The notes under the pieces: model-generated
Database searches by the model: none
What the model was told of the DNA's origin: nothing
The model's input: the letters and a program-made list of their open reading frames with translations, nothing else
Assembly: GCF_000735135.1 (NCBI RefSeq)
Contig: NZ_JPLZ01000002.1
Coordinates: forward strand, 288,317 to 352,316
Length of the DNA: 64,000 bases
Direction of reading: 5' to 3'
Origin: Chryseobacterium sp. FH1
GTDB lineage: Bacteria; Bacteroidota; Bacteroidia; Flavobacteriales; Weeksellaceae
Program-made: the position numbers and the translations under genes
Shown here: one piece after another, positions 14,858-23,707 of the stretch
Layout: each line of letters starts with the position of its first letter
Position numbering within the stretch: the stretch's first letter is position 1

Positions 14858-16978
14858 ATGAAAGTAAAATCAATTTTTGCAACAGCAGCTGTTGTTTTCT
14901 ATGTTGGTGCCAATGCTCAATCTATGTCAAAGTCAAATTATCCCAAAGCAATCAAAGGAAGCCAAACCGATAACTATTTCGGAACGTCGGTTGCAGATCC
15001 TTTCCGTGATCTGGAAAACGATTCCGAAGCAACCAAAAAATGGGTGGATGAGGAAGTTGCTTACAGCCAAAATTATCTTTCCAAAATCCCTTTCAGAGAA
15101 ACCATCAAAAGTCAATTGAGAGACATCTGGAACTACGAGAAAATCTCTGCACCGTTCAAAGAAGGCGATTATACTTATTTTTCCAAAAACAATGGATTGC
15201 AGGCGCAATCTGTGATCTACAGAACTGGTCTTAAAACCAAAGATATCGAGGTTTTCCTTGATCCGAACAAATTCTCTGAAAAGGGAACAACCTCGCTTTC
15301 CAATCTTTCGTTCAACAAAAAAGGAAATCTTGCCGCTTATTCTATCTCAGAAGGCGGAAGTGACTGGAACAAAATCATCATCATCGATGCCATCACCAAG
15401 AAGCAAATCGATGAAACGATTGTTGATGTGAAATTCAGTGGAATCGCTTGGCAAGGTGACGAAGGTTTCTACTATTCAAGCTACGACAAGCCAAAAGAAG
15501 GAACTGTTTTGTCTGGAATGACCGACAAACACAAGGTTTATTACCACAAATTAGGAACGAAGCAATCCGAAGATAAATTGATTTTCGGAGGTGAAAAAAC
15601 ACCGAGAAGATATCTTTCTGCTGGTGTTTCAGAAGATCAAAGATTTTTGATTATTTCCGGCGCCAATGCAACCAACGGAAACGAGTTGTACATCAAAGAC
15701 TTGAAGAACGGAGGTGATTTTGTTCAGATCAACAAAGGTTTTGACATCAATGCCGATATTGTAGATACGCAAGGCGACGACCTTTTCATCTTCACAGACA
15801 AAGACGCTCCAAATATGCGTTTGGTAAAAGTGAGCATCAAAAATCCAAGCCCAGAAAACTGGAAAGACGTCATCCCACAATCTGAAAATGTATTGAGTAT
15901 TTCTGAAGGTGGCGGTTACTTTTTTGGGAAATATATGAAGGATGCCATCAGCATTGTGAAGCAATTTGATAAGACTGGAAAAGTAATCAGGGAGATTGCT
16001 TTGCCAGGAAAAGGAACAGTTTCCGGTTTTGGAGGTAAGGAAAAAGAGAAAGATATCTATTATTCTTTCACGAATTACATCACGCCTGGAACGATTTACA
16101 AATACAATGTAGATTCCGGAAAATCAGAAATTTACCAAAAACCGAAAGTGAAATTCAATCCAGAAGATTACGTTTCTGAGCAGGTTTTCTACACCTCCAA
16201 AGATGGGACAAAAGTTCCGATGATGATCAATTATAAAAAAGGAACCAAGCTGGACGGAAAAAATCCAACAATCCTTTATTCTTACGGTGGTTTCAACATC
16301 AGCCTTCAGCCAGGTTTCTCCGTTGTGAATGCGATTTGGATGGAAAACGGAGGCATCTACGCAGTTCCAAACATCCGTGGTGGTGGAGAGTATGGAAAGA
16401 AATGGCACGATGCGGGAACGAAGCAACAGAAGAAAAATGTGTTCGATGACTTCATAGCGGCGGGAGAATACTTGCAGTCGAAAGGTTACACTTCGAAGGA
16501 ATTTATGGCACTTTCTGGCCGTTCCAACGGTGGACTTTTGGTTGGTGCAACGATGACGATGAGACCAGATTTGGCAAAAGTGGCTTTCCCAGGCGTTGGC
16601 GTTTTGGATATGTTGCGATATAACAAATTCACGGCTGGCGCAGGTTGGTCGTACGATTACGGAACGGCGGAAGACAGCAAAGAAATGTTTGAATATTTGA
16701 AGTCTTATTCGCCAGTTCATCAAGTAAAAACAGGAACTTGCTATCCATCAACGATGATCATCACAAGCGATCACGATGATAGAGTAGTGCCGGCGCATTC
16801 ATTCAAATTTGGTGCTGAGTTGCAGGAGAAACAAGCTTGCGGAAATCCAATTCTCTTGAGAATTGAGAAAAATGCAGGTCACGGCGCAGGACGTTCTACA
16901 GAACAAGTGATTGGCGAAAATGCTGATTTGCTGAGTTTTGCATTGTTTGAAATGGGCATTAAAGCTTTGAAGAAATAA
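14858..16978 (+). CDS. Prolyl oligopeptidase (S9A), exported
   Basis: A 706-residue serine peptidase that cleaves short peptides after proline. The ATG at 14858 starts a signal peptide KVKSIFATAAVVFYVGANAQ; an in-frame TTG further upstream overlaps the -7 element and is rejected. Residues 25-430 form the beta-propeller, entered by YFGTSVADPFRDLE. The hydrolase domain carries the nucleophile in LSGRSNGGLL, the acid in DHDDRVVPAHS and the His in NAGHGAG, a full Ser-Asp-His triad. The length fits the family. The likely location is periplasm or outside the cell, serving peptide use. A strong terminator follows, so it is monocistronic. Confidence 0.95.
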   Translation: MKVKSIFATAAVVFYVGANAQSMSKSNYPKAIKGSQTDNYFGTSVADPFRDLENDSEATKKWVDEEVAYSQNYLSKIPFRETIKSQLRDIWNYEKISAPFKEGDYTYFSKNNGLQAQSVIYRTGLKTKDIEVFLDPNKFSEKGTTSLSNLSFNKKGNLAAYSISEGGSDWNKIIIIDAITKKQIDETIVDVKFSGIAWQGDEGFYYSSYDKPKEGTVLSGMTDKHKVYYHKLGTKQSEDKLIFGGEKTPRRYLSAGVSEDQRFLIISGANATNGNELYIKDLKNGGDFVQINKGFDINADIVDTQGDDLFIFTDKDAPNMRLVKVSIKNPSPENWKDVIPQSENVLSISEGGGYFFGKYMKDAISIVKQFDKTGKVIREIALPGKGTVSGFGGKEKEKDIYYSFTNYITPGTIYKYNVDSGKSEIYQKPKVKFNPEDYVSEQVFYTSKDGTKVPMMINYKKGTKLDGKNPTILYSYGGFNISLQPGFSVVNAIWMENGGIYAVPNIRGGGEYGKKWHDAGTKQQKKNVFDDFIAAGEYLQSKGYTSKEFMALSGRSNGGLLVGATMTMRPDLAKVAFPGVGVLDMLRYNKFTAGAGWSYDYGTAEDSKEMFEYLKSYSPVHQVKTGTCYPSTMIITSDHDDRVVPAHSFKFGAELQEKQACGNPILLRIEKNAGHGAGRSTEQVIGENADLLSFALFEMGIKALKK

Positions 16979-16996
16979 TTAAATAAAATCAAATAG

Positions 16997-17026
16997 AATC
17001 CCGAAATTCGTTTTCGGGATTTTTTA
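16997..17026 (+). terminator. Rho-independent terminator
   Basis: AATCCCGAAA and TTTCGGGATT form a stem with a short loop, then TTTTTAATTT. It closes the prolyl oligopeptidase gene. Confidence 0.88.
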
Positions 17027-17079
17027 ATTTGGACAACAATTTGCTACAAAAACAGTCATCAATCAAAATCTTATAACAA

Positions 17080-17397
17080 ATGAAAACAACTATTCTATTT
17101 TCCAGCTTTGCAATCGCTTTATCAATGATTTCTTGCAAGAAAGAAAAACCAAAAACCGAAGTTTCCTATTCTTACAAAGCGGAGGACGGAAGCCGTGCAA
17201 AGGCAACTTTCATAGAAGAAGGAAAAGATAAAACCGTTACTCTGGAATCCAATCACAACAAGTTTGTTCTGGATTTCAAGAAGAAAACTGCGGAGGGAGA
17301 ATTCTATGAGAGAAGCACCATTTCTGCCGAAACCAAAGGCGATTCCTTGCTTATTTCGCAGGATGATCAGGTGATTCATTTGGTAAAAGACAAATAA
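17080..17397 (+). CDS. Small lipoprotein of unknown function
   Basis: A 105-residue lipoprotein. The signal KTTILFSSFAIALSMISC ends in a clear lipobox with Cys at 19, followed by a charged linker KKEKPKTE. The rest alternates beta strands: VSYSYKAEDGSRAKATF, KTVTLESNHNKFVLDFK, DSLLISQDDQVIHLV. This could be a small beta-barrel or sandwich of the MliC-like lysozyme-inhibitor sort, but the conserved residues needed to claim that are not clear. It is a single gene with its own terminator. Confidence 0.7.
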   Translation: MKTTILFSSFAIALSMISCKKEKPKTEVSYSYKAEDGSRAKATFIEEGKDKTVTLESNHNKFVLDFKKKTAEGEFYERSTISAETKGDSLLISQDDQVIHLVKDK

Positions 17398-17400
17398 TAA

Positions 17401-17427
17401 AAATCCCGATTTTGAATCGGGATTTTT
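17401..17427. terminator. Bidirectional terminator between lipoprotein and glyS
   Basis: AAATCCCGAT and AATCGGGATTTTT pair around TTTG. A-rich and T-rich flanks on both sides let it work for the rightward lipoprotein gene and the leftward glyS gene. A decayed repeat E copy follows at 17446-17470. Confidence 0.85.
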
Positions 17428-17468
17428 CATATATTAATTTGACGTGTCAGTCAGAGGTTCTCAAAGAC

Positions 17469-19010
17469 TTAGATCTTCGCAAGCAAATTCCTGAAACTCG
17501 TTTTCTCATCAATGATCCTTCTCAAGTCAGCCACAGGAACTCTTTCTTGTTTCATCGTATCACGATCTCTTATGGTCACGGTATTATCTACCAAACTACC
17601 GTGATCGATTGTGATACAAAGTGGCGTTCCGATTGCATCTTGTCTTCTGTAACGTTTCCCGATCGCATCTTTCTCTTCATAAAACAAGTTAAAATCATAC
17701 TTCAGATCGTTGAAGATCGTCTCAGCGTATTCTGCCAGACCGTCTTTTTTCATCAACGGAAGAATCGCTGCTTTTACCGGCGCCAAAGCTGGTGGTAAAC
17801 TCAAAACTGTTCTTTCAGATCCATCTTCCAAAACTTCATCCTTAAGACAAGTCGAGAACAAAGCCAGGAACAATCTGTCCAAACCAACGGAAGTTTCCAC
17901 TACATAAGGCACATAATTCTCATTTCTTTCCGGGTCAAAATACTGTAATTTTCTACCAGAATGTGCTTCGTGAGCCTTCAAGTCAAAGTCAGTTCTGGAA
18001 TGAATTCCTTCCAATTCTTTGAAACCAAACGGGAAATTAAACTCAATATCTGCTGCAGCATTGGCATAATGCGCCAATTTCTCGTGGTCGTGGAAACGGT
18101 AATTTTCAGAACCCAATCCAAGAGCCAAATGCCAGTTTAGACGCTTTGTTTTCCACTGCTCATAGAATTCCAGCTCCGTTCCAGGCGCTACAAAATATTG
18201 CATTTCCATTTGCTCAAATTCTCTCATTCTGAAGATAAATTGTCTCGCAACAATCTCATTTCTAAATGCTTTTCCAATTTGCGCGATCCCGAAAGGTAAT
18301 TTATGTCGAGAAGTTTTTTGAACATTCAAATAATTCACGAAAATCCCCTGAGCTGTTTCTGGTCTCAAGTAAAGATCCGTCGCCGTATCCGCGGAAGCGC
18401 CCAATTTGGTCCCAAACATCAGGTTGAATTGTCTCACTTCCGTCCAGTTTTTAGAACCTGTGTCCGGGTCCGCGATTTCCAATTCCTCAATCAAAGCTTT
18501 TACATCGGCAAGATCTTCGTTTTCCAAAGATTTCGCCATTCTTGTAAGGATTGTCGCTCTTTTCGCACGATATTCCAAAACTCTTGGATTCGTAGCTTCA
18601 AACTCAGCTTTATCAAAAGCGTCACCAAATCTCTTGGCCGCTTTTTCTATTTCTTTATTTTCTTTATCCTCAATTTTCGCACAATAATCCTCGATCAAGA
18701 CATCCGCACGGAATCTCTTCTTAGAATCCTTGTTGTCGATCAATGGGTCGTTGAACGCGTCCACGTGTCCGGAAGCCTTCCAGATCGTTGGGTGCATAAA
18801 GATGGCAGAGTCGATGCCCACGATGTTTTCGTTCAGCTGAACCATCGCTTTCCACCAATATTGTTTGATGTTGTTTTTCAGTTCCGCACCGTTTTGTCCG
18901 TAATCGTAGATTGCAGAAAGTCCGTCATAGATCTCGGAACTTGGGAAAATAAAACCATATTCCTTTGCGTGAGAAATCACTTTCTTGAAAACATCTTCTT
19001 GCTTTGCCAT
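17469..19010 (-). CDS. glyS: Glycine--tRNA ligase (single-chain class II)
   Basis: A 513-residue class II synthetase that charges tRNA-Gly. It is the single-chain alpha-2 type, not the alpha-2/beta-2 type with two genes. The start at ATG 19010 gives MAKQEDVFKKVISHAKEYGF; the ORF extends upstream but without family similarity. Motif 2 is visible in GKAFRNEI with FRMREFEQMEMQ following. The glycine-specific RPETAQGIFVNY comes before it, motif 3 is in VGLDRLFLAL, and the anticodon-binding domain starts around ALAPVKAAILPL. A -7-like TATTTTTG lies at 19030-19037 on the minus strand. The upstream gap of 292 bases to the SDR gene shows nothing else. Confidence 0.96.
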   Translation of the reverse strand: MAKQEDVFKKVISHAKEYGFIFPSSEIYDGLSAIYDYGQNGAELKNNIKQYWWKAMVQLNENIVGIDSAIFMHPTIWKASGHVDAFNDPLIDNKDSKKRFRADVLIEDYCAKIEDKENKEIEKAAKRFGDAFDKAEFEATNPRVLEYRAKRATILTRMAKSLENEDLADVKALIEELEIADPDTGSKNWTEVRQFNLMFGTKLGASADTATDLYLRPETAQGIFVNYLNVQKTSRHKLPFGIAQIGKAFRNEIVARQFIFRMREFEQMEMQYFVAPGTELEFYEQWKTKRLNWHLALGLGSENYRFHDHEKLAHYANAAADIEFNFPFGFKELEGIHSRTDFDLKAHEAHSGRKLQYFDPERNENYVPYVVETSVGLDRLFLALFSTCLKDEVLEDGSERTVLSLPPALAPVKAAILPLMKKDGLAEYAETIFNDLKYDFNLFYEEKDAIGKRYRRQDAIGTPLCITIDHGSLVDNTVTIRDRDTMKQERVPVADLRRIIDEKTSFRNLLAKI

Positions 19011-19302
19011 ATTTAGTTTAATTGAAGTGCAAAAATAAGGATTTTGCCGGAAGTGAGATGATGGAAGATGGAAGTTTTTAAAAACCACGGAAAATTTTAC
19101 ATTTATTTCATATTTTTTACTAAGATTTTGGAATGTAGAGAGATTCTTGTCATCACTCTCAGCCATAAATATGTTAGAATCCAATCAATTCTAAATTCCA
19201 AAAAATGTTATTCTCATTAAAATATCATCATCGAATAATTTCTGGATTTTTCCTCTTTCATATTTTTATGCGTTAATTTTGTACATCCAAATCTAAAGTA
19301 AA

Positions 19303-20055
19303 TTGAAAACAATATTCATCACCGGAGCTACTTCCGGAATAGGAAAAGCAACTGCAATCCTATTGGCAAAACAAAAAAACAGAATCATTCTCTGCGGAAG
19401 AAATAAAGCCGTTCTCGAGGAATTGAAATCAGAATTATCAAAAGAGACTGAGGTTTACACTTTGAGTTTTGATGTCCGAAATTCTGATGAGGTTTTCGAA
19501 GCCATCAATTCTCTTCCAGAAGATTGGAAAAATATCGATGTTTTGATTAATAACGCTGGAAATGCCCATGGTCTAGATTCAATCGCAGAAGGAAACATCG
19601 ACGACTGGAACGCAATGATGGACGGCAATGTAAAAGGTTTGCTCTATGTTTCTCAGCCAATCATTAAACTAATGAAAGAAAAAGGGAACGGACAAATCAT
19701 CAATATCAGTTCGGTCGCGGCAAGGCAAACTTATGCAAATGGTGTTGTGTATTGCGCATCCAAAAAAGCGGTTGATGTAATTTCGGAAGGGATGAGAATT
19801 GAGCTGACAGAATTCGGAATTCGTGTGACCAATATCCAACCTGGTGCCGTTGCAACAGATTTCTCTAAAATAAGATTCAAAGGCGATTCCGAAAAGGCGT
19901 TTGCTGTTTACGCTGGATACGAAGCTTTACAAGCGGAAGATATTGCTGATGCGATTGCTTATTGCATCAATGTTCCAGAGCGTGTTTCGATTGCGGAATT
20001 CACGATTTATCCGAAGGCACAGGCTGAGCCGAGAACGATTTACCGAAATGTTTAG
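19303..20055 (+). CDS. Short-chain dehydrogenase/reductase (YdfG-like)
   Basis: A 250-residue NAD(P)-dependent SDR. The cofactor motif TGATSGIG is at residues 7-14, NNAG near 87, and the catalytic Ser-Tyr-Lys in NISSVAA and YCASK. The C-terminal part EDIADAIAYCINVPERVSIAEFTIYP resembles the YdfG/serine and 3-hydroxy-acid dehydrogenase branch. It starts with TTG at 19303; no in-frame ATG exists before the Rossmann motif. TAATTTTG at 19274-19281 fits a -7 element. The gene is followed after 6 bases by an NTF2-like protein and the two are probably cotranscribed. Confidence 0.92.
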   Translation: MKTIFITGATSGIGKATAILLAKQKNRIILCGRNKAVLEELKSELSKETEVYTLSFDVRNSDEVFEAINSLPEDWKNIDVLINNAGNAHGLDSIAEGNIDDWNAMMDGNVKGLLYVSQPIIKLMKEKGNGQIINISSVAARQTYANGVVYCASKKAVDVISEGMRIELTEFGIRVTNIQPGAVATDFSKIRFKGDSEKAFAVYAGYEALQAEDIADAIAYCINVPERVSIAEFTIYPKAQAEPRTIYRNV

Positions 20056-20061
20056 TTTAAG

Positions 20062-20493
20062 ATGAAATTGCTGTCATTTTTACTTTTGTTCAATTGTGTC
20101 TGGGGATTTTCGCAGACTTATTCCAAAAATGGAAAAGCATTGATAACGCAAGTTTCGAAGCTTGATTCTTTGATGCAAAATAACGATTCAAAAATTCTCG
20201 AATTATTTTCTAATGACGTTTCGTTCGGACATTCCAACGGTTGGGTTCAGAATTATCAGGATTTCAAGACAGATTTTGAATCGGGAAAAGTGAAATACCA
20301 GTCCGTCAATCAAACCGAATTGAAAGAATTTAAAATTAAAAATAAATTCGCAAACATCAGAAGAATCATCGTTGTAAAAGGACTTTACAAAAACGAAATC
20401 TTCGAAATGAAACTTTCCGTCTTGGAATTCTGGATTAAACAAAGAGGGATTTGGAAACTGTGGAGCCGGCAAAGTGCGACTTTGAAATCGTAA
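20062..20493 (+). CDS. Exported NTF2-like (DUF4440-type) protein
   Basis: A 143-residue protein with a signal peptide ending in WGFSQ (about residue 18). The mature part has the small cone fold pattern of the NTF2/DUF4440 group: ALITQVSKLDSLMQNNDSKILELFSNDVSFGHSNG, then paired strands and a closing VLEFWIKQRGIWKLWSRQS. These proteins bind small ligands or act as ketosteroid-isomerase-like enzymes; no certain catalytic residue can be named. The 6-base gap to the SDR gene suggests coupled expression. Confidence 0.78.
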   Translation: MKLLSFLLLFNCVWGFSQTYSKNGKALITQVSKLDSLMQNNDSKILELFSNDVSFGHSNGWVQNYQDFKTDFESGKVKYQSVNQTELKEFKIKNKFANIRRIIVVKGLYKNEIFEMKLSVLEFWIKQRGIWKLWSRQSATLKS

Positions 20494-20535
20494 ATATTAT
20501 TATATTTTTGTTTTAAGATTTATAAAACACAAAAA

Positions 20536-21540
20536 ATGTTTGACCAAGCTAAACAATTTTTAATTTACAGTTTGCCCAACGATGAAGTTCGGGTAGATGT
20601 TTTTTTGCAAAACGAAACGCTTTGGCTCACACAGAAGGCGATGGCCGCTTTGTTTGACGTCGCCAAGTCTACTATCAGTGAGCATTTGTCAAATGTTTAT
20701 GCCACAAATGAACTTACAAAAGAGGCAACTGTTCGGGAATTCCGAACAGTTCAAAAAGAAGGAGAAAGAAATGTCACAAGAAGCCTTGAATACTATAATC
20801 TTGACGCCATAATTTCTGTTGGTTACCGCGTGAATTCTGCGAAGGCAACGCAATTTAGGATTTGGGCAACGAAAACCTTGAAAGAATTTATCATCAAAGG
20901 TTTTGTGATGGACGATGAACGATTGAAGCAAGGACAAACTGTTTTTGGTAAAGATTATTTTAAAGAATTATTGCAGAGAGTTCGTTCGATTCGAGCAAGT
21001 GAAAGGCGGATATATCAACAAGTGACAGACATTTTTGCAGAATGCAGCATCGATTATAATAAGAATTCTGATGTGACAAAAAACTTTTACGCCTCGGTTC
21101 AGAACAAATTCCATTTTGCTATTACTGGAAGCACCGCTGCAGAAATTATTTATAAAAAAGCAGACAGCGAAAAGGAAAATATGGGCTTGACGACTTGGAA
21201 ACATTCTCCGGACGGCAGGATTTTGAAGTCTGATGTCGTGGTTGCTAAAAATTATCTGGAAGAAAAAGAAATCCAGCAACTTGAAAGAACCGTGACAGGC
21301 TATTTTGATTATATCGAAGGTTTGATTGAAAGAGAAAATACATTTACAATGGAATCTCTAGCGGAAAGCGTCAACAAATTTCTGAACTTTAATGAATATA
21401 AAGTGCTGGAAGGAAATGGAAAAGTAGCAAAAGTTGTTGCAGATAAAAAAGCCGTCACAGAGTATGATACATTCAACAAAACTCAAAAAATAGTTTCTGA
21501 TTTTGATAAACAGGTTAAGAAATTAGGAAAGAAAATTTAA
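20536..21540 (+). CDS. RhuM family protein (virulence-associated, KilA-N/Fic-neighbour type)
   Basis: A 334-residue protein of the RhuM family. The N-terminal half contains a winged-helix-like part with LWLTQKAMAALFDVAKSTISEHLSNVY (about 30-57), then REFRTVQKEGERNVTRSLEYYNLDAIISVGYRVNS and FRIWATKTLKEFIIKGFVMDD, the family signature. The C-terminal half has ITGSTAAEIIYKKADSEKENMGL-T and a coiled end. RhuM genes are widespread accessory genes, often near mobile or defence loci, and the molecular function is unknown. Here the gene stands alone between housekeeping genes with no visible partner, which suggests single-gene acquisition. Confidence 0.88.
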   Translation: MFDQAKQFLIYSLPNDEVRVDVFLQNETLWLTQKAMAALFDVAKSTISEHLSNVYATNELTKEATVREFRTVQKEGERNVTRSLEYYNLDAIISVGYRVNSAKATQFRIWATKTLKEFIIKGFVMDDERLKQGQTVFGKDYFKELLQRVRSIRASERRIYQQVTDIFAECSIDYNKNSDVTKNFYASVQNKFHFAITGSTAAEIIYKKADSEKENMGLTTWKHSPDGRILKSDVVVAKNYLEEKEIQQLERTVTGYFDYIEGLIERENTFTMESLAESVNKFLNFNEYKVLEGNGKVAKVVADKKAVTEYDTFNKTQKIVSDFDKQVKKLGKKI

Positions 21541-21567
21541 AATTAATTCTCAGAATTACTATCAATT

Positions 21568-22278
21568 ATGAAAATCCTCCACATAGAAACCTCGTCCAAA
21601 AACTGTTCAGTTGCCATTTCGGATGGCGAAGAAATCCTTTGTCTTTGCGAGGAAGTTTCCGATAATTATAAACAGTCCGAAAGTTTACATTCCTTTGTAG
21701 AATGGGCTTTGGAAGGCGCAGAAATTTCTTTGAAAGAATTAGACGCGATTTCATTAGGAAAAGGTCCTGGTTCTTACACGGGACTTAGAATTGGCGCGGC
21801 TTCTGCAAAAGGATTTTGTTATGGGTTGAAGCTTCCTTTGATTGCCATTAATTCGTTGGATTCTATGGTGGAAGAATTTGTCAATCAAGGTTTTGAATTG
21901 ATTATCCCATTGATTGACGCCCGGAGAATGGAAGTTTACACCGCATTTTTCGATGGAACTTGTGGCGAAATGATAAAAGAAACTGAAGCCAAGATACTTG
22001 ATGAAAATTCTTTTTCAGAACTGGCTGACAAGAAAGTTTTGTTTATCGGTGATGGCGCAAAAAAATTCCAAGATTTGCTCTCCTCCTCTAGAGGAGCTGG
22101 AGGAGGACTTCCAAATGCTGAATTCAAATCCGATATTTATCCATCTGCAAAAGGTTTAATTAAGAAATCTGTTGAGAAATTTAATCAAAAAGATTTTGAA
22201 GACACTGCTTATTTTGAGCCATTTTATCTAAAAGATTTTCAAGGTGTTAAGAAAGCAGACCGCATAAAAAAATCCTGA
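21568..22278 (+). CDS. tsaB: TsaB, tRNA t6A biosynthesis subunit
   Basis: A 236-residue ASKHA-fold protein that dimerises with TsaD and supports threonylcarbamoylation of A37 in ANN-decoding tRNAs. The family start MKILHIETSSKNCSVAI, the segment LKELDAISLGKGPGSYTGLRIGAASAKGF and the IPLIDARRMEVYTAFF segment are all clear. Near residues 172-181 it carries SSSRGAGGG, an insertion that the family lacks, encoded by a palindromic element (see 22081). The reading frame is kept. The stop codon lies inside the left arm of the terminator. Confidence 0.95.
   Translation: MKILHIETSSKNCSVAISDGEEILCLCEEVSDNYKQSESLHSFVEWALEGAEISLKELDAISLGKGPGSYTGLRIGAASAKGFCYGLKLPLIAINSLDSMVEEFVNQGFELIIPLIDARRMEVYTAFFDGTCGEMIKETEAKILDENSFSELADKKVLFIGDGAKKFQDLLSSSRGAGGGLPNAEFKSDIYPSAKGLIKKSVEKFNQKDFEDTAYFEPFYLKDFQGVKKADRIKKS
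22081..22111. repeat. Short palindromic element inserted in tsaB
   Basis: CTCCTCTAGAGGAG is a perfect 14-base palindrome, followed by CTGGAGGAGG. In the tsaB frame it codes for SSSRGAGGG. Elements that translate to similar PPLEGAGGG- or SRGAGGG-like peptides recur in Bacteroidetes genomes (recalled, not checked). No second copy was noticed in this window. Confidence 0.6.
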
Positions 22279-22296
22279 AAGAATCAGGATTTTTAA
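22271..22296. terminator. Bidirectional terminator between tsaB and sugar dehydrogenase
   Basis: AATCCTGA and TCAGGATT pair around a 5-base loop with A- and T-rich flanks. The tsaB stop codon TGA is part of the left arm. The convergent PQQ-type dehydrogenase stops 3 bases beyond. Confidence 0.82.
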
Positions 22297-22299
22297 GTT

Positions 22300-23499
22300 T
22301 TATTTTTTAGAAACCTTATAAAGTTTTCCGCTATCGGTGATTCCGTAGAGGTTGCCGTCTATTCCGTTCAGGACATCTCGGAATCTTTCTTTCTGGTCAC
22401 GAAGCAAACGTTCTTCGCCAACCACTTTGTTATCCTTGATCACAATCCGGTTGATGTGTTGACCACTTAAACACGCGATGAATAGGTTGTTTTTCCATTC
22501 GTCAATATTTCCTGTGTAGAAAGTCACACCGCTTGGCGAAACCACGGGGTCCCAATAATAAACGGGCTGTTCTGTTCCAGCTTTCTGAGTTGTTCCATTG
22601 TTGATTTTTCCACCTGTGTATTCAATTCCATAAGAAACATCGCCCCAACCATAATTTTTTCCAGCTTGGATCAGGTTGATCTCGTCTCCGCCTCTTGGTC
22701 CCATTTCGATGTCCCACAGTTGACCTTTTTCATCCAGGGCCAAACCTTGTGGACTGCGGATTCCATAAGCAAAAATCTCAGGTTTGTAACCCGCTTTCCC
22801 GATGAACGGATTTCCAGCGGCAGGTTTTCCGTCTTTTGTTATTTTTAATATTTTTCCTAAATAATTATCTGGTTTTATGGCGTGAACTCTCATCTCTTTG
22901 TCCGATCTTTCGCCTGTGCTGACAAATAGATTTCCATCCTTATCAAAAACCAATCGGCTTCCGAAATGTTTATCGCCATCGTAAGAAGGTGTAGCGCGGA
23001 AAATCACTTTCACGTCAGAAATAGTTTTCAGGTCAGCAGTAAGTTTTCCTTTTGCAACGGAAGTCAAATTCCCGTCTTCAAAAGGTTCTGAGAAAACGAA
23101 GAAAATCATATTGTTTGTTTGGAAATCTGGGTCCAAAGCTACATCTAACATTCCGCCTTGTCCTTTGGAATCTACTTTTGGAAAGCCATCGATTTTTGAA
23201 ATTTGTTTTCCGTCTGAAGAAACGATATTCATAAAGCCTGACTTTTCTGTAATCAAGAATCTTCCGTCAGGCAAATTAATAATCCCCCAAGGTTTTCCGA
23301 GCGAAGTATTCAGAACTTCTACGTTGTAAGGTGTTGTGGTTGTTACAGGTGTAGCCCTTGTTTGTCCGGCAAATGCGGGCTTATAATCTGTGTTTGGTTT
23401 TTCTTCTTGAGCCGTTGGTTTGCTTGGTTGCCCTTTCCAATTGCATGAACAAAGAAGGAAGAATGTGCAAAAAAGAGTTGGTATTGTGGATTTTAACAT
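22300..23499 (-). CDS. PQQ-dependent sugar dehydrogenase lipoprotein
   Basis: A 399-residue soluble-type aldose sugar dehydrogenase (Asd/GDH-B group) that oxidises sugars with PQQ. The start at ATG 23499 gives LKSTIPTLFCTFFLLCSC, a lipoprotein signal with Cys at 19; the upstream part of the ORF is implausible. A Thr/Pro-rich linker leads to a six-bladed propeller from VLNTSLGKPWGIINLPDG. It contains GGMLDVALDP, HFGSRLVFDKDG, YGIRSPQGLALDEKGQLWDIEMGPRGGDEINLI and GNNLFIACLSGQHINRI-like segments with the metal and PQQ residues. The location is the outer membrane or periplasm. No PQQ synthesis genes are in the window. Confidence 0.9.
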   Translation of the reverse strand: MLKSTIPTLFCTFFLLCSCNWKGQPSKPTAQEEKPNTDYKPAFAGQTRATPVTTTTPYNVEVLNTSLGKPWGIINLPDGRFLITEKSGFMNIVSSDGKQISKIDGFPKVDSKGQGGMLDVALDPDFQTNNMIFFVFSEPFEDGNLTSVAKGKLTADLKTISDVKVIFRATPSYDGDKHFGSRLVFDKDGNLFVSTGERSDKEMRVHAIKPDNYLGKILKITKDGKPAAGNPFIGKAGYKPEIFAYGIRSPQGLALDEKGQLWDIEMGPRGGDEINLIQAGKNYGWGDVSYGIEYTGGKINNGTTQKAGTEQPVYYWDPVVSPSGVTFYTGNIDEWKNNLFIACLSGQHINRIVIKDNKVVGEERLLRDQKERFRDVLNGIDGNLYGITDSGKLYKVSKK

Positions 23500-23707
23500 A
23501 AGATTTATTTTCAAAATACTATGAAAAAATAATGCCACCCAAAAATCATATTTTTGATTCGTGATTTTTACTAAATATTAAAATTATTTGTATTGACCCC
23601 TATGTTAAATGGGGTTTGATTTGAAAATAATATTTATTTTGACATAAATTGTTATTTATTTCAATGCTTGTTTGAAAAAAAGTATAATTTTGACTAAAAT
23701 TAGAACT

